DNA of 64,000 bases from Sycobia sp. Sy_11 (lineage: Eukaryota; Arthropoda; Insecta; Hymenoptera; Epichrysomallidae). The DNA lies in contig JACCIC010000188.1 in assembly GCA_018907035.1 (NCBI GenBank), positions 27,501 through 91,500 of the forward strand, given 5' to 3'. Under the pieces are notes generated by a model. It saw only the letters and a list, made by a program, of their open reading frames with translations, searched no databases and had not been told where the DNA came from. The position numbers and the translations under genes were made by a program. Positions 23,410-36,011 of the stretch are shown here, piece by piece (the first letter of the stretch is position 1; each line of letters begins with the position of its first letter).

Positions 23410-23830
23410 TTTTTTAAATAAATACTTAATGACTTGCGAACATTTAGGCAACACTCAGATAACTAGCGACAAAAGGCCAACAGTTAGAGCCATAGACGGA
23501 CTATTAGGTATAGATTTATACTCCTGATTGTCATTATCATGCACGATTTTATTCTTAATGGTTGCATGAGCAGTCGACATCGAGATAAATAATGGTTTTA
23601 TTGCGTCCAATCCAAATCTTTTCAACAGTGATACAAATAAAAAATATTTATATATCTTTCTTGCACTAATCTAATTGTTTTCGCTAATTGATCTTTAGTT
23701 ATTTTGATCCCAAGGAACTCCTTTGGCTGATCTAAGTTCCTAACTTTAACCTCCACACTCATCTTTTATCTTAAGCTGTCAATTTCTGTCGCATTGATGT
23801 TAATGTCATTAACATATATAATACTATGAA
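23410..23830 (-). pseudogene. Ty1/copia reverse transcriptase scrap
   Basis: The minus strand gives IYVNDININ, a damaged YVDD active site with Asn for the first Asp, then a stop, then KVRNLDQPKEFLGIKITKDQ and VQERYI. The spacing is that of the copia RT C-terminus (DLG.pkeFLGIki). It is followed by remains of the P-less iGSL region (PSMALTVGLLSL). It is isolated: no LTR, protease or integrase is nearby. Dead. Confidence 0.65.
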
Positions 23831-24400
23831 AAATGATAATTTATAAATTTATGAAACAGGGATAGATTGTAACATTTTCCCGTCAGTAGTAAAGATAATA
23901 TAAAGAAATAAAAGCAGGTGTTATAATTAATTAACTATCAATTAATACTAATTAATTAATAAATAACTATCAAATAATAATTATCAATTCATAACAATAA
24001 TTGGACGCGACAGATTCAAGACTTCTATACTTGTGAATTGGCATTCAGTTTATTTTACTAATACTACATAAAAGGACTGATATATTATATCTTAGTTTTC
24101 TATGCGCGATCAAGTTTGTGCACTGATATCTATAAATAATGTATGTATCTTGGCTTAGTTAGTATTTATCAAAGTTTTATTAGCTTGCTATTAATTATAT
24201 ATATTTTCTTTTCTTATGAGCATATCGTATTCTAGACTTCTAGAAGTTAATCTTGCTTCACGGTATCACTCTTGAAAGCTGTTGAAGTCTTGTATGACTG
24301 ATCTATTTCAAATCAACGAATTGATATAGCCAATCATGAACGTTATATTAAATTTATTGTTAATATTAGTTAATACTACGAGATATATTATTATAGTTAT

Positions 24401-24467
24401 ATGTCGAATAAGAAAATTAAAGTAGCCGACCTGCCGACTGACAGTGGCAGTGCTGCTGCTCTTGTGG
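24401..24467 (+). other. Possible short 5' exon, function unknown
   Basis: ATG at 24401 opens a 22-codon stretch (MSNKKIKVADLPTDSG, then SAAALV) whose GC content is well above its surroundings and which ends at a consensus donor, GTAAGA, at 24468. No matching downstream exon was found. It could be the start of an unrecognised gene on the DHX8 strand, a retroelement leader, or chance. Confidence 0.25.
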
Positions 24468-25349
24468 GTAAGAACATTTTATCCATTGCCAGCATTAATT
24501 TTTTCGGATTACTAAGCAAGCAACACGTGCCACTGTTACGTACATTTTGATACCGGTCAGAGAAATAGATATCCTGTGTTAGTAACTAAAGTTTGTTTTT
24601 TCACATAAAATCAAAGTCGGTTCTGTCTTATTAAATTTTTACGCTTCTCTTTTCGTCATAAACTTGAATTATACGATTAGAGATTAAGCGGAAAGCAACA
24701 GTGGAAATGAGAGGAAAATACCAGCGGAAAGCACTATTCGACCAAGCTGAAACTTAAGAATTCAACGGAAAATATCTTGTCAGAGGACCGAATCGATCAT
24801 GCCTGCTTGGCTACAACAACCATACCTTACTCAGAGAGCATGGTAAGATAGAAGAAATAAAGGCAAATTTTGTACTAATGCATGGTTGTAACGGGTAAAA
24901 AACTTGACACCGATGTAAAAGAATCTATATGAGAAGAGTTATATGCATTTTTTAATAATCTTTGTTAAATTCAATGCGTGTGTTACCGCGTAATCATCGA
25001 TTTTAAATACCCACTTTTAGCCTATACTAGCAGGAATAGAGTTGGATAAGCGATACTCGTGACGCGAATTAAGTATACCTTGCAAAATTCGTTACCAAGA
25101 TCGAAGCATAGGGACGAAAATGATTGAATCCTGTCAGGAGTGATACTCGTATCTTACCGCGTAAACGCTTAGATATTCGTCAGAACCTTAGCCAGAATCG
25201 AATCATACCATGGACACCTCAAACATTCGAGAAGCGAATTAATTACCAATAATATAAACAATATACTCACTTTTCCAATTTTATTCCAGTTTTTCTTTAC
25301 AGCGAGTGTACTTTACTATTATAAAGCGCGGGCCGAACTAGCGGTAGTC
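24468..25349. other. Unclassified sequence with short repeated motifs
   Basis: TTACCGCGTAA occurs twice (about 24984 and 25157) and GATACTCGT twice (about 25048 and 25142). No gene recognised. It may be part of the same unknown unit as the hairpin block to its right. Confidence 0.35.
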
Positions 25350-25870
25350 AACGTCCTCAGTACGCGGTGAGGCGATGTAGCAGGCGTTAGAAAGAGGAAA
25401 AACAGCGGTTGTAAACGGCTCCTCATATAGCAAGGGCGTGTTAATAAAAACTCAAACGCGAAGGGTGACTGCGTACCACTGGCCTAACGCCAATGGCTAG
25501 GTCAGTTTTCGTTGTCTATAGTATATACGTCAGTTTACCGCTGAGAGCACTCAGCCTGACGTTTAGTATTCTAAGGAAATACGAAGGATTGTAGCGCCGA
25601 ACTCACAGACCGCTCAGGGCGCCTTGTCAATTACTGGGCCTTCTGTACAGACATATACTGGGGTACAGCCTAAAGCGTTTTCCTAATATACCACGAATAA
25701 TACGGAAAAGCATGCGGAGTCGCGATGTTTCAAATGCACTAAATGTTGGTATATCGCTATAATAGCGTTTTACTCAACATACCGAGTACGTTTCAGAATA
25801 CCACTGTGTCAGATATACCGCTAACGCTTTCTCTGAGACAGTGCTTCTCCGAAGGGATCCCGAAACGGGC
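25350..25870. other. Hairpin-rich block of unknown nature
   Basis: A GC-richer, non-coding block with several strong potential hairpins: CCTCA/TGAGG (25355-25372); 25478-25506 (ACTGGCCTA pairs with TAGGTCAGT, inner GCC/GGC); 25527-25562 (ACGTCAG/CTGACGT enclosing GCTGAG/CTCAGC); CGCTAT/ATAGCG near 25755; CACTGTGTCAGA against TCTGAGACAGTG (25802-25843, 11 of 12 paired); and CCCG/CGGG (25859-25869). It matches no element I know. Confidence 0.5.
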
Positions 25871-26821
25871 ATGCTGATCGCGTTTTTCCACCTCCTTATA
25901 TACGAAAAATCTAATATTGCGCTTATGGAAAAGTCGTAAAAAACAGTTTTGAATCAATAGGCTCATGATATCTCGTTTGCTTGCCCTATCTTAAAAATGT
26001 AGTTGCATTAACCCTATGCAAGCCTTGCAGCGGTGGGGGAGGAATTACAACTTTTCCGAAGAATAAGGGAGACGATTACAGCACGAGCTCGTACGCATTA
26101 GCTTTTCAAGTTTAATTTTCCACTATATGATAAAAAAACATATTCGTATATTTACTATGAGTATGTAATATAATTAATTTTGTTCGTTAAAAAATATGGT
26201 TAATTTACGTTGTTAAATCGTAATTATACCTTGAAAATCAAGGAGGTTACAGCATTTATTTACAACACACTCATGTTTTACATTGTTTAAACATACTGCA
26301 TTAACTTAGATTATAAGCATTTACATATATTTTGTTTAGATAATTTTTTCGACTAGTAATTTTAAGTATAATTACGATATTATTTCAGTATTGTTTCAGT
26401 ATTTTAAATATATTATTGTTAGTAATTTAGGTTCGTCTAATTTTTAATGATTACAAGATTAAGATTTAGAATTGTTCAAAAATAGTAAGTATATAAAGGA
26501 ATTATTAATAATCGTATTGCAAAATTAAATAAGTTGTTTTATTTATATTATATTTTTAGATTTTCATTAAATAACTTTCGATTATTGGTTAAACATAGTA
26601 AGAATTCGTAATATTATTAATAATCATGATAAGAATAACGGGGATAATAATGATAATAATTATATTTATTATTATTAATATAAATCATTTTGTACTATTA
26701 TGTTATTCATATTTCAATAATATTCCTTATTATTTTCCTTTTGGAATATAATATAAGTCCGTATGAATGTACACTCGTATACCGACACACATACGCATGT
26801 ATAATCATACACCCATATACA

Positions 26822-26864
<43 letters not shown>

Positions 26865-28891
26865 GTGCGTGTGTACGTATACAAGTGCTGGTAAATTATT
26901 TTCTTAATATTCGTATACGCTTAGGAGAAAGTAAGAGAAAGAAGCGCGTCAAGCACTTCTAGCACGCACGTATATATATATATATATATTTTTTTTTTTC
27001 GACTTGCACATGTGTCCTCACTTGCCCCACACTCTCACTTTTCCTGTAGACGGAGTGCGCGTACTACGCAGTTCGTCTCACGTATAAAATAGTGCAATTG
27101 TGTTATGCAGAGCTTCAAAACTAACAGAATAGGTTTTTATATGACTAATTTAAAATTCGTAATTTATAAATTATATCTAAATTTGGGACTTGATAGATTA
27201 TCTTTATGATATAAGACCGAGCCGTGGGATTGTAGGGGGCGGAGTCCTCCTCAGCATCTATAAAAACAAATAAGAAAACCAATTTAAAATTATAAGTTTA
27301 GTCATAATACATAACAAAATTAAAATTCAAAACTGCTTCATATATAAAATTGAATACAAACGAAATTTAAATTATTTATAAAAGAAATATAAAAATTCTA
27401 TAGGCAATTTTAAAATATAATATTTAATAATTTTGATATCAAATGTAAAGAATATAGATATTCTTTTTTAAAACCTGAGCTACCTTAATCAAAATAGAAA
27501 AAAAATCGAACGTGAAGTTGAGTGACACACACATATATAGACCCACAGATAATATATGCGATATTTTTTGTAGGTAAGAAAAACTAACGTATTTGTTTGT
27601 ACTCGTCGATTGCTTCGTGATTAATAGATTGACTTTTTTCCTCGCTGGATTTTGTTCTTGTTAGGATGCGTGAAAGTATCCAAATAAATAACATTACATA
27701 CTTATAGAAAACTTTATTTAATATATCACACTTTTTTTACTTTACACTCATATTCGAGCAGGTACGTTATGTCACATATAGACGAGCAAACCAACTCACT
27801 CGTATTCCGTCCCTCTCTTCTACTAACATTGCATGAAACACATATAGGGCATAAGTCCAGTATAATACCTACTAAATCACATATATCTAAGTGTATGTAA
27901 CGTACTGGAAATTTATCCATATATCAACAGTTCTCTATCTAGGAAAAATGGCATTGTACTTTCTCAAAATAACCGGAGTTAACTGTATTTTGTTATGTGA
28001 GTGTACGAAATTTATTTGAACTTCTTTTCATGCTTTTGATGATGCTTTTCATGATTTTACATTTACTAAACTTTAAATTAGATTATTAGATGTATCACCG
28101 TTATTTAAGATTGGATTTAATCATCATTGTCGCCCATGGGATACTGGCCAACGTAATTATAGTGATGGTCTTCTCTTTTACCATTGATATTTTTTCGTTG
28201 CTATTATTATTCACTGCTGATGTACTAAGCTATCATTTAGTAGAGTTACACACAGGAAGCGAGAGTAAAAATATCGGTAAAAAAGACCGAAGGGAGCATC
28301 AGAGTTCAAAATGATTCTGAATAAGTTTCTCGTGCTATTATCTATCAAATTGATCAAACTTTTTTTCTAATCTACGTTTCATATCGCCCTTTGAATGTGA
28401 TATTATCTTTTTTTCTCACGTTGACTCTAGCAAGATCATCACTACTCGTAGGCTGCCATCTGTAATGGTATTTACAAAACGCGGAATAATGAAATACAAT
28501 ACTTCAATCTTATCATAAATCTTAAGCCAGGGTCATAGCTCTAAATCCTTAGCTTGGAGGTCAGACATTATTGTTCTCATTGCTAGATTAATTCTAAAAG
28601 AAAGCGCAGTAATGCACCGAATATAAGCGAACTTATTTTAGTGCATAGCATCTGCCATACATCGGTTACCCTCAAACATAGAAAATATATTGAAGATGAT
28701 GTCTTGTCTCTGTACTGGGGCAGTATAGGCTCATGAAAGATTTTGAACGATTCTAGCACAAGCGATATTGAGTTTCATTGCAATTTTTAATTCATAATAA
28801 CAATACGTGATAATTAATGTATTATTTATAAAAATTAAATAAACGAAATTTTCAACTTTACACTTATAATAAACTATTTCTAATATTATAG
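25871..28891. other. DHX8 intron 1, AT-rich right part
   Basis: Mostly AT-rich with no recognised gene. An AT array lies at about 26825-26862 and a TA run followed by T at about 26970-26998. Reading frames at 26.7, 27.7 and 28.1 kb have no recognisable domains and partly consist of the AT array. It ends with the DHX8 acceptor ATTATAG at 28891. Confidence 0.5.
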
Positions 28892-29130
28892 ATATCTTTA
28901 TGTATGAAAGATGTAGATCAGGAAACTGGACATGATTTAAATCCAAAACTTTTGTCAGATAAACATGATGATGAAAAATATTTACGTAATCCTGATCGAC
29001 CTATAACTCTAGTCGATTTTCAAGATAACATTTATGAAGATGAAACATGTTCTAGAAAACGTATTCATAGATTATCTTCACCCGAAAAATGGGAAATTAA
29101 ACAAATGATAGCAGCATCATGTATTGAACG
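28892..29130 (+). CDS. DHX8: DHX8 linker exon
   Basis: Continues DHX8 directly from the S1 exon. It begins in phase 0 with ISLCMKDVDQETG, where the last S1 strand and the LSMKDVDQ motif are expected, and goes on through RNPDRP and RLSSPEKWEIKQMIA, the conserved linker before the helicase core. The acceptor is ATTATAG ending at 28891, and the donor is CG|GTAAGA at 29130/29131, leaving two bases of an Arg codon. The middle (KLLSDKHDDEKYL) is the part that varies among species. No stop or frameshift is present. The exon lies 18,463 nt from the preceding one, which is unusually far for an insect gene. Confidence 0.9.
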
Positions 29131-30157
29131 GTAAGAAGTACAAACAATTTTTTTCAAAATTTTATTTTTATAAAACTATTTTTAACAAAATTTATAGAAT
29201 ATAAATTCTGTGAGAAATTTATCGAAGATTTTTATTCTCTGTAATATGCTTCATTTAAGTTATGATAATATTTGTCTGATAAAGTGATTAATATTAGGCT
29301 TTAAATTGAACTAAATTTTTAAAAAACAGGTATGGAATTCAGCATATAAACGTAAATATTAAATAATGTACAAATTAAACATTTTGTTAGTCTGAATTTA
29401 ACATATTATTGTTATTAAATTATCTTGCGTGAACAATGCCGTATAATGTAAAACACTCGCAAAATTGTATTTAATAATTTTATTTAATTTCTTTAAGGAT
29501 AGAGAAATGTATATAAAAAAATTAAAAATAATCATTATGTACTCGCTTAAATGATAATAATGACGTTTCTAACGTTACTAAGAATATTTCAAAGAAAAAT
29601 GTGTAACAAACATATTTTGTAAGAGGCATTAGCGGATCAAATTACATTGGATAACTTGACTTTAATACATATGTATATATCTATAGATTTGGACATTAGT
29701 GTACCAGTTTGTATCATCTCATATTTAAAACAATTCTTTGTAAAAGCTTTCCATTAACAAAAAGTCTATGGATTCAATAAACTCCACTAAATACATATTA
29801 GAATTTAGTGGTAACAATCACTATCTACGTTGCAGATGTAGATATATTTATAAACTTAATTGAAAACAGGCTATAATTAGCGAGCATTTCTATCACGGTC
29901 TATAGTTCTACCACGATCTATTAAGAAGATCCTGAACAGGTTATATTACGGTTGAATTTCACTAACATGAAATCTTTCGCTAAATCAATTTATCAAGAGT
30001 GTCTTCGGACTATATCTCATAATATTATATATTAAATAAGAATTATAATATTATGTAAATCTGAGTTTTACGTTTCGTAGGAAGGCTTGGAGAGGAGCGA
30101 AGGTCGCAGTGATTGCAGCGGGAGATTATAGTACGGGAGCCATCGACATTTTTTTGT
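29131..30157 (+). other. DHX8 intron 2, start
   Basis: Donor GTAAGA, then AT-rich sequence with no recognised element. The whole intron extends to 61353. Confidence 0.5.
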
Positions 30158-32175
30158 CATAGATCTATCCTCGGCCGAAAATAATTTTAAATGATTCGTT
30201 TCAATATACTCTAAAGCGTCATCCATTAATTTCTATGTGGCTATATGAGGCAAACAAACTTCGTGAAAATCTTTGAAAAAAAAAATAAAACCTAAGTTTT
30301 ATGGAATAATTTTGAGTTTAAAAGAAAGTTGTTAACAAAAGTTGTAGACGCTATTGAAATAACTTTTTTATGTTCTATCTATTGTTCGCATAAAACTAAT
30401 AATTATCGAGAAAAACGCAATAATTAGTAATAAATTATTATTACCTAGCGTAATAAACGCTAATAAAGTACGGAACTTAATCTGGATGTAGAAACGCCAG
30501 CCGCTCAAGCTTTGTAAAATCTTTAAAACAAATGATGAAAACCGAGTTTTATGAAATAATTCTGATTTTCGAAAAAAATTGTTTAAACAGAAGTTGTAGA
30601 TCCTATTCAAATGAATTTTTTATATTCTATCCATTTTTACGTTAAAGCTAATAATTATTAAGAAAAACGCAATTAATAATGAGCGTTTTGAGCTACTACA
30701 ATCAACCCAAGTAACAGTCGATACGTCAGGGATCTAGCCCACCGCCCAGATCATACATAAAACAAGTACTTTTTAATTTTAAATTTTGCTCATAAAACTA
30801 TAGTTTTTAAGCAAAAATCTATCGAACGTAAAAAATTTATTTTAGATAGATCTCCAAATTTTTATTAAAACAAATTTTGACAAACTCTCTATTGGTTCAT
30901 ATACCATTATTCATTTATTCGTATATACAATTTTTTTAATGCTTTTCATTATTTCAATATTAATTTAACCAATTTGATGTACAATATTAATTTTTTAAAA
31001 CTCCAAATATTATTTGCAAAAATATTTTCCTAATTATTATGAATGTTTCATTACAGATAAATCAAAAATACTAAAATGTAATAATAGTGAAGGAAATTGG
31101 TTATATGGAAGTATGATAGTGACATATCTATATACATATATTTCTTTAAATATTATATAAGTTGTTTCCAGAACAATTTATAAATTATTACAATAATATA
31201 CACGACTTGCAAATGAGCTTGCATGTATTGTAGAACATGATGAAAAAAGAATTTTGCGAGGATAAAAGACAACTGATGAGTAAACTTGCAGTTGTAGCAC
31301 GCGTTTTCGGAGAACCTGAAACACAACGAATATCTCGCGTGGTGCACTGTCATCGAATCACCGAATACATTTTCTAGAATCTTATTGTCATTTGAATAAT
31401 TTTTGTAATATTTATCTGTTATATTATTCTCTGACAGGGAGTAGTTCCAGTGGAATTTTTTTTCTAAGTTTATAACAACTTTTAAATACTGCACCTTCCG
31501 AGCCACTCTAACATAATAGGAAAATGTATTTCTAATGAATATAATAGTCTGTATATATTATTTTTCTTATTTAAATATATTTTTGATAATCAAATTAGGA
31601 AAATGAATATTATAGATAAAGTTTTTCAAATGTTAAAAGCATTAAAAACTTTGTATATAATAACATAAATGATGAAATATTAAATAATAGAGAGTTTGTT
31701 GAAAATTGTTTTAAACAAAATTTGGATATCTACCTAAAATAAATTTTTTACATTAGATATATTTTTGTTTTAAAATTATAATTTATGAACAAAATTTAAA
31801 ATTAAAAAATCTTAATACCATCTATCATCTGAGTGGCGAGGTAGTTCCATGACGTAACGACTGTCACTTGGGTTAATTATACTAGCTCAAAACGCTCATT
31901 ATTAATTGTGTTTTTTCTTAATAATTATTAGCTTTAACGCAAAAATGTATAGAATATAAAAAATTCATTTAAATAGGATCTACAACTTCTGTTCAAACAA
32001 TTTTCTTCGAAATTCATAAATCTTGGTTTTAATCATTTTGGGTGGCTATTTGTTTGTATCAAGTTTGGGCGGCTGGCGTTTCCACATCCAGATTAGGTGC
32101 TGCAGCGGACGATCGCTCTACTCTTCAATACCTTCAAAGGAATCATTTAAATTAATTTTCGGGCGAGGATATATT
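30158..32175. repeat. 2-kb inverted repeat with duplicated left arm
   Basis: Sequence at 30476-30894 is the reverse complement of 31686-32097, with good conservation by eye: AATCTGGATGTAGAAACGCC against its partner near 32090, and CAAACTCTCTATT against AATAGAGAGTTTG. The outer part ATCCTCGGCCGAAAAT near 30170 pairs with 32140-32172. A second, diverged copy of the left arm (about 30240-30470) lies in tandem with the first. The loop is about 790 nt. No transposase is legible, so it may be a foldback or MITE-like element. Confidence 0.8.
31153..31506 (-). other. 117-codon open frame in the inverted-repeat loop
   Basis: Begins MARKVQYLKVVINLEKK and stays open for 117 codons with a mixed composition (SENACYNCKF is not low-complexity). 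No domain recognised. In AT-rich DNA this length could arise by chance. Its position inside the loop is the only reason to note it. Confidence 0.2.
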
Positions 32176-32705
32176 GACCAGATCCCTAAAGAAATGCCCG
32201 GCTCCAAAATGGATACAATTGAGAGAGTTCGCTCATTGACAGCCACTTTGAAGAAAGCGCGCAATGCTGCCATACCGAGGAGTAGGGTAGCTGTTAGGAG
32301 GGTCCCTGGTGGAACACTGACTTAGATAGATTAAAAAGGGCTACAAATCGAGCCCGTCAAGTATTCCAAAAAGAGCGTGATCCCGTCAGACGGAAGCACC
32401 TCAAGAAAGAATACAAAGCGGCCAGAAAGGAGTATATCCGTAGACTCATGCATTCTAAAGAGTCCAAATAACAAGACTATGTCACTGTAAAGGGTAATCA
32501 GAACCCCTGGGGTGTACCGACCTCAAGTCGGTAAGCTGTCCATTAAGGAGGTTGCGTGCAACGTCCGTTTGGATGATCACACCTATACAATGGACTGAGT
32601 GAGTACCGCTACGGCAGTGCTAAGCATCCTGTTCACTCCAGATAATTTGCAGGATGAAACGCAAGAGCAAAAAGATATGAGGTCCTTGGCTAACGCTCCC
32701 CCTCC
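32173..32705 (+). mobile_element. R1-like LINE fragment
   Basis: Collinear with 15010-15545 of the LINE in intron 1 and roughly 90% identical by eye (PKEMPGSKM, IERVRSLTATLKKA, AAIPRSRVAVRRV). It covers only the endonuclease-RT linker, and a frameshift and stops follow VRRVPGGTLT. Both ends are truncated. The left end joins the inverted repeat directly. Confidence 0.88.
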
Positions 32706-32779
32706 AAGGGGAGCGTATTGGAAATAGTGAAATAATCAAACAGAATAATTTACATTCATGAGGCTTTAATAGCTAGTGG

Positions 32780-32855
32780 ACGTACAACGCCTAGACATGA
32801 AGGCGCGCGGCACGCAGGCCGAGGGTCGCCGAGGCGACGGTGCGCGAGGAGTTAG

Positions 32856-32894
<39 letters not shown>

Positions 32895-33305
32895 ACGGGC
32901 TGCCATTTACAGTCGGGCGCTGACGAGCTCGTGGAATCCGCTGGCGGCAGGAGGCGGCGGCGGCAAGCCCAGGACCAGTGACAGTCCGTTCTCGTTCGAT
33001 GGGGAAGGTGGCATCCCCGCTCGTCGATGACCCCGGGATGGGGCGGTTACTCTGCACAGGCGAGAGCCGGACGGCAGGCTCATTAGGTCGAGCGCGGCAG
33101 CGGTGTCCGTGGGTGGCACGCACGTGAGCGGCACAGCACACACTCGTATGACACAATGCACCTCGAGAAGCCAAAACTACGCGCGAGACCGATCCGTGGT
33201 TTTGACGTTTCTCAAAAAATCAAAGGGCCCTATCGCGCGTCTCTCTCGGAGCTTGTTTCCTAACTAACTTAAAATTCGCGCGCGCGACCGTCTCTCCCCA
33301 CTTCC

Positions 33306-33353
<48 letters not shown>

Positions 33354-33517
33354 CTCTCACTTACCTCTCCGCCGGTGTATTCGTGCGTCGGCCTGTACCA
33401 AGTATATAATAATATTCACACATAAACATATTTACATATATACAAGGGCTACGATGGGAGAGAGAGCATAGGGACCTGGGAAAGCAAGCCTGCGCGGCGC
33501 TTGCGTTCGCCGTCACA
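32780..33517 (+). mobile_element. GC-rich LTR, 5'-truncated copy
   Basis: Matches 43500-44169 throughout (CGCAGGCCGAGGGTC, GTAACGGGCTGCCA, CTCGTCGATG, CTCTCCGCCGGTGTATTCG) and ends the same way, GCCGTCACA followed by ATACA. AG (about 32859-32893) and CT (about 33308-33352) arrays lie inside it. The reading frames on both strands are GC artefacts. The first part of the LTR is missing or diverged. Confidence 0.75.
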
Positions 33518-34549
33518 ATACATAGCAGACAAAATAATGCCTGATGATACAGCAGATGACATGAAAACAAAAACCAATATTTCACCAAATCAAAGCTAAC
33601 TTCTAGTTTACATTCTCCAGTTTTAAATGAAGTAATTACTTTTTTTAAGTTAAGTTACATTTGTACATTTTGCTTAAACTTAAAAAATTTGAAGAAGGAG
33701 ATTTATATTATTATTATTGATGTACAAATGTCATTTACATAAGATTCATATTGTGCATAAATTAAAATTATGGACTATTTTGAATGATCATTCAAAATAT
33801 AAACCTCATAATTAAAATTATTAATTCTAATATTTTATCCTCATCGTAGTCATCATCGTTATAGTATATTCATTTTATTATTTATACATAATATTTAGTT
33901 ATTATTATTAGAGAAGTATTGTTAAAAATTAAATGCCTTTTATAAATATATATGTTATTTTATATATTCCTTATCTCTTTCCATTCTATAACATTAATCC
34001 TATAATAAATATAAATCTAATGTTAGATATAATAAATACTAATAAATTACATAAAAAATAATAAATGGAATTAGAAACGAATTTCTACTAATTGAATCTA
34101 ATTAATTATATGATCAGATTTTAAGATCTTTATTCATAAACTTTGAACATGTACAACTTTTATTCTAAAATTCTATATTTACATGAAATTATATAAGAAT
34201 ATTATTTATTTAAATTTATTAAAAAGTGCTACGTATTTAAAACCCCCTGTGGCATAACTTAAAGCATATTTAAGTAATATCAATTATTTTTTTATGCTTT
34301 TTTAATAATTTAAAAAATAGTTTCAAATTGAATTCTTAAAAAATATTTTAAATAGCAGCTTTACTTATGTGCATAAAATGTTGAATAATAATACAAAAAA
34401 TAAACAATAAGTTTACAAATTATTTTGAAATAGAAATCAAAAAATACTTATAAAGCATTGAACTTTCATTTAATTAAAATCACTGTTAAATAGACATGAT
34501 TTTAATATATTAACAAAAAAATATTCTATAATTAAATTATAAATAGTTC
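33518..34549. other. Very AT-rich spacer
   Basis: No gene, repeat or element recognised. Confidence 0.5.
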
Positions 34550-35215
34550 CATTAAACTCGGACTGACAAGAATCTTTATTATCGCCTTCAAAATAGGCAC
34601 CTTTCGATCCAGTACAAACATGCCAATATTTAATCAAATTTTCCATACACCTGTTGTAAGGCTCACTTGGGATTACCTTCAGTTCTGTTAGCGAATTACT
34701 TTTTATGACTTTTTATATCTCTTTTGTGACCTCTTCTCGACGTTGTTTTGCAAAAGATTCAGATGTTTTCGAACGAGTTTAGCATTGATATGCTTCATAT
34801 GCAAAACATTAAACAAAATATATTGACTCGATCTATAATAGCTGTGGGGAGCCTCTGCTATCTTTTTAATGCCGATACGACGATTTTGGAGCACCATTTC
34901 CTCAACTTTTTCAATGTTATCGTCGTTAATAGCGGTAGATAAGCGACTTGCATGAAGCAAGTTTTCGGCAACTTCACGACCTTCACTGAATACTTTGTAC
35001 CACTCAAATACTTGCGCTCACGATAAAGTAGTCTCTCCAAAACACTTCTGCATCATTTTCAACGATTCCGTAGCCGTAAGTCTATTTGAATTACAAAATT
35101 TCAAGTAATCTCGTTGATCAACTTTTTTTCTATAGTCAATATCGCCAGACAAACTTTTTGCGTCGTAAACAAACAGCTGCCAAACACATACTAATAGAGA
35201 TACGGCGCTCAAATT
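34550..35215 (-). mobile_element. Internally deleted mariner, irritans-like
   Basis: The minus strand shows the DNA-binding half of a transposase in three frames: YLKFCNSNRLTATESLKMMQ, then SGTKYSVKVV (frame-shifted), then MVLQNRRIGIKKIAE and NVLHMKHINAKLVRKHL. Immediately after NVEKRSQK it jumps to a C-terminal tail (KVIPSEPYNRCMENLIKYW) ending KGAYFEGDN near 34600. The catalytic domain with its three Asp residues is deleted, so it could move only if supplied with enzyme. It differs from every other mariner in the window. Confidence 0.75.
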
Positions 35216-35639
35216 TCACTCGAACATCAAGAAAGGTTTTACCAATATAGGAAAAAAAATTTTACCGATTCAATTTACGCACGCAGCTTAAATGCATCAG
35301 TCGGGTCAAATTTGATCATATGGAATAGAGTAGGGCAATAAGGGCATCTGATTGTTTACTATCGTTAAGTAACAGACTTTACTGGCCAAATTAAAGTTTG
35401 TGCATGGTCCAAGTTGTATTCCTGTCTTACTTATCTTTTAACAAAATAGTGTTTTCCTATTTTTTTGAAGAAAATTGTACTCTCAAATCGCAATCCTTCA
35501 AAAAAATATTATATAATCTGTTCAATTAAATAAGCAATATCTTGTTATATATAATTGTTATCTATAATTCATGCATAATAAATTATAATTTATATGTATT
35601 TATATTTGTGTCTATTCAAAAATTATGTAGTTATAAAAT
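35216..35639. other. AT-rich spacer
   Basis: Mariner 5' remains on the left; otherwise nothing recognised. Confidence 0.4.
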
Positions 35640-35870
35640 TGTTGAGTATATATATATGCAGTGGACTATCTTTGAAATATATAGTTTATTTATATACACA
35701 CGAGGAGCTCATAGAGTGTCCGTACGTGACGCTATCGACATGGAGTGGGTATACACTTGTTTGAGATGAAGCACTGCAGTTACGCATAGGCGTTGCGATT
35801 GTCGCATCATAGTATACTTTTACATTATGGTATACATACGTCCACATTGGTGATTTCTATAATTCCAGCA
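35640..35870 (-). repeat. Copia 3' LTR
   Basis: A 231-bp sequence that on the minus strand begins TGCTGGAATT and ends ACTCAACA, right after a short purine tract (GTGGGAG) that could prime plus-strand synthesis. It holds a TATA-like TGTATATAAATAAAC. It lies at the expected distance after the RNase H remains. The 5' LTR was not found. Confidence 0.65.
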
Positions 35871-36011
35871 CTCCCACGTATATTTAGATTAAGAACATAT
35901 AGCATCAAATGCTTTTATCGACAGGGTCTTTATTAGAATATCCGTTTGCTGATTCGCTGATTTTACATATTCTATCTTAAATAAGCGCTTATTATAATTA
36001 TCTTTTATAAA

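Noticed and set aside
32791..33174. GC-rich open frames on both strands here and at 43137-44064
   Set aside because: They overlap in several frames inside LTR sequence. Low stop frequency from GC content explains them, and the two LTR copies do not preserve the same frame.
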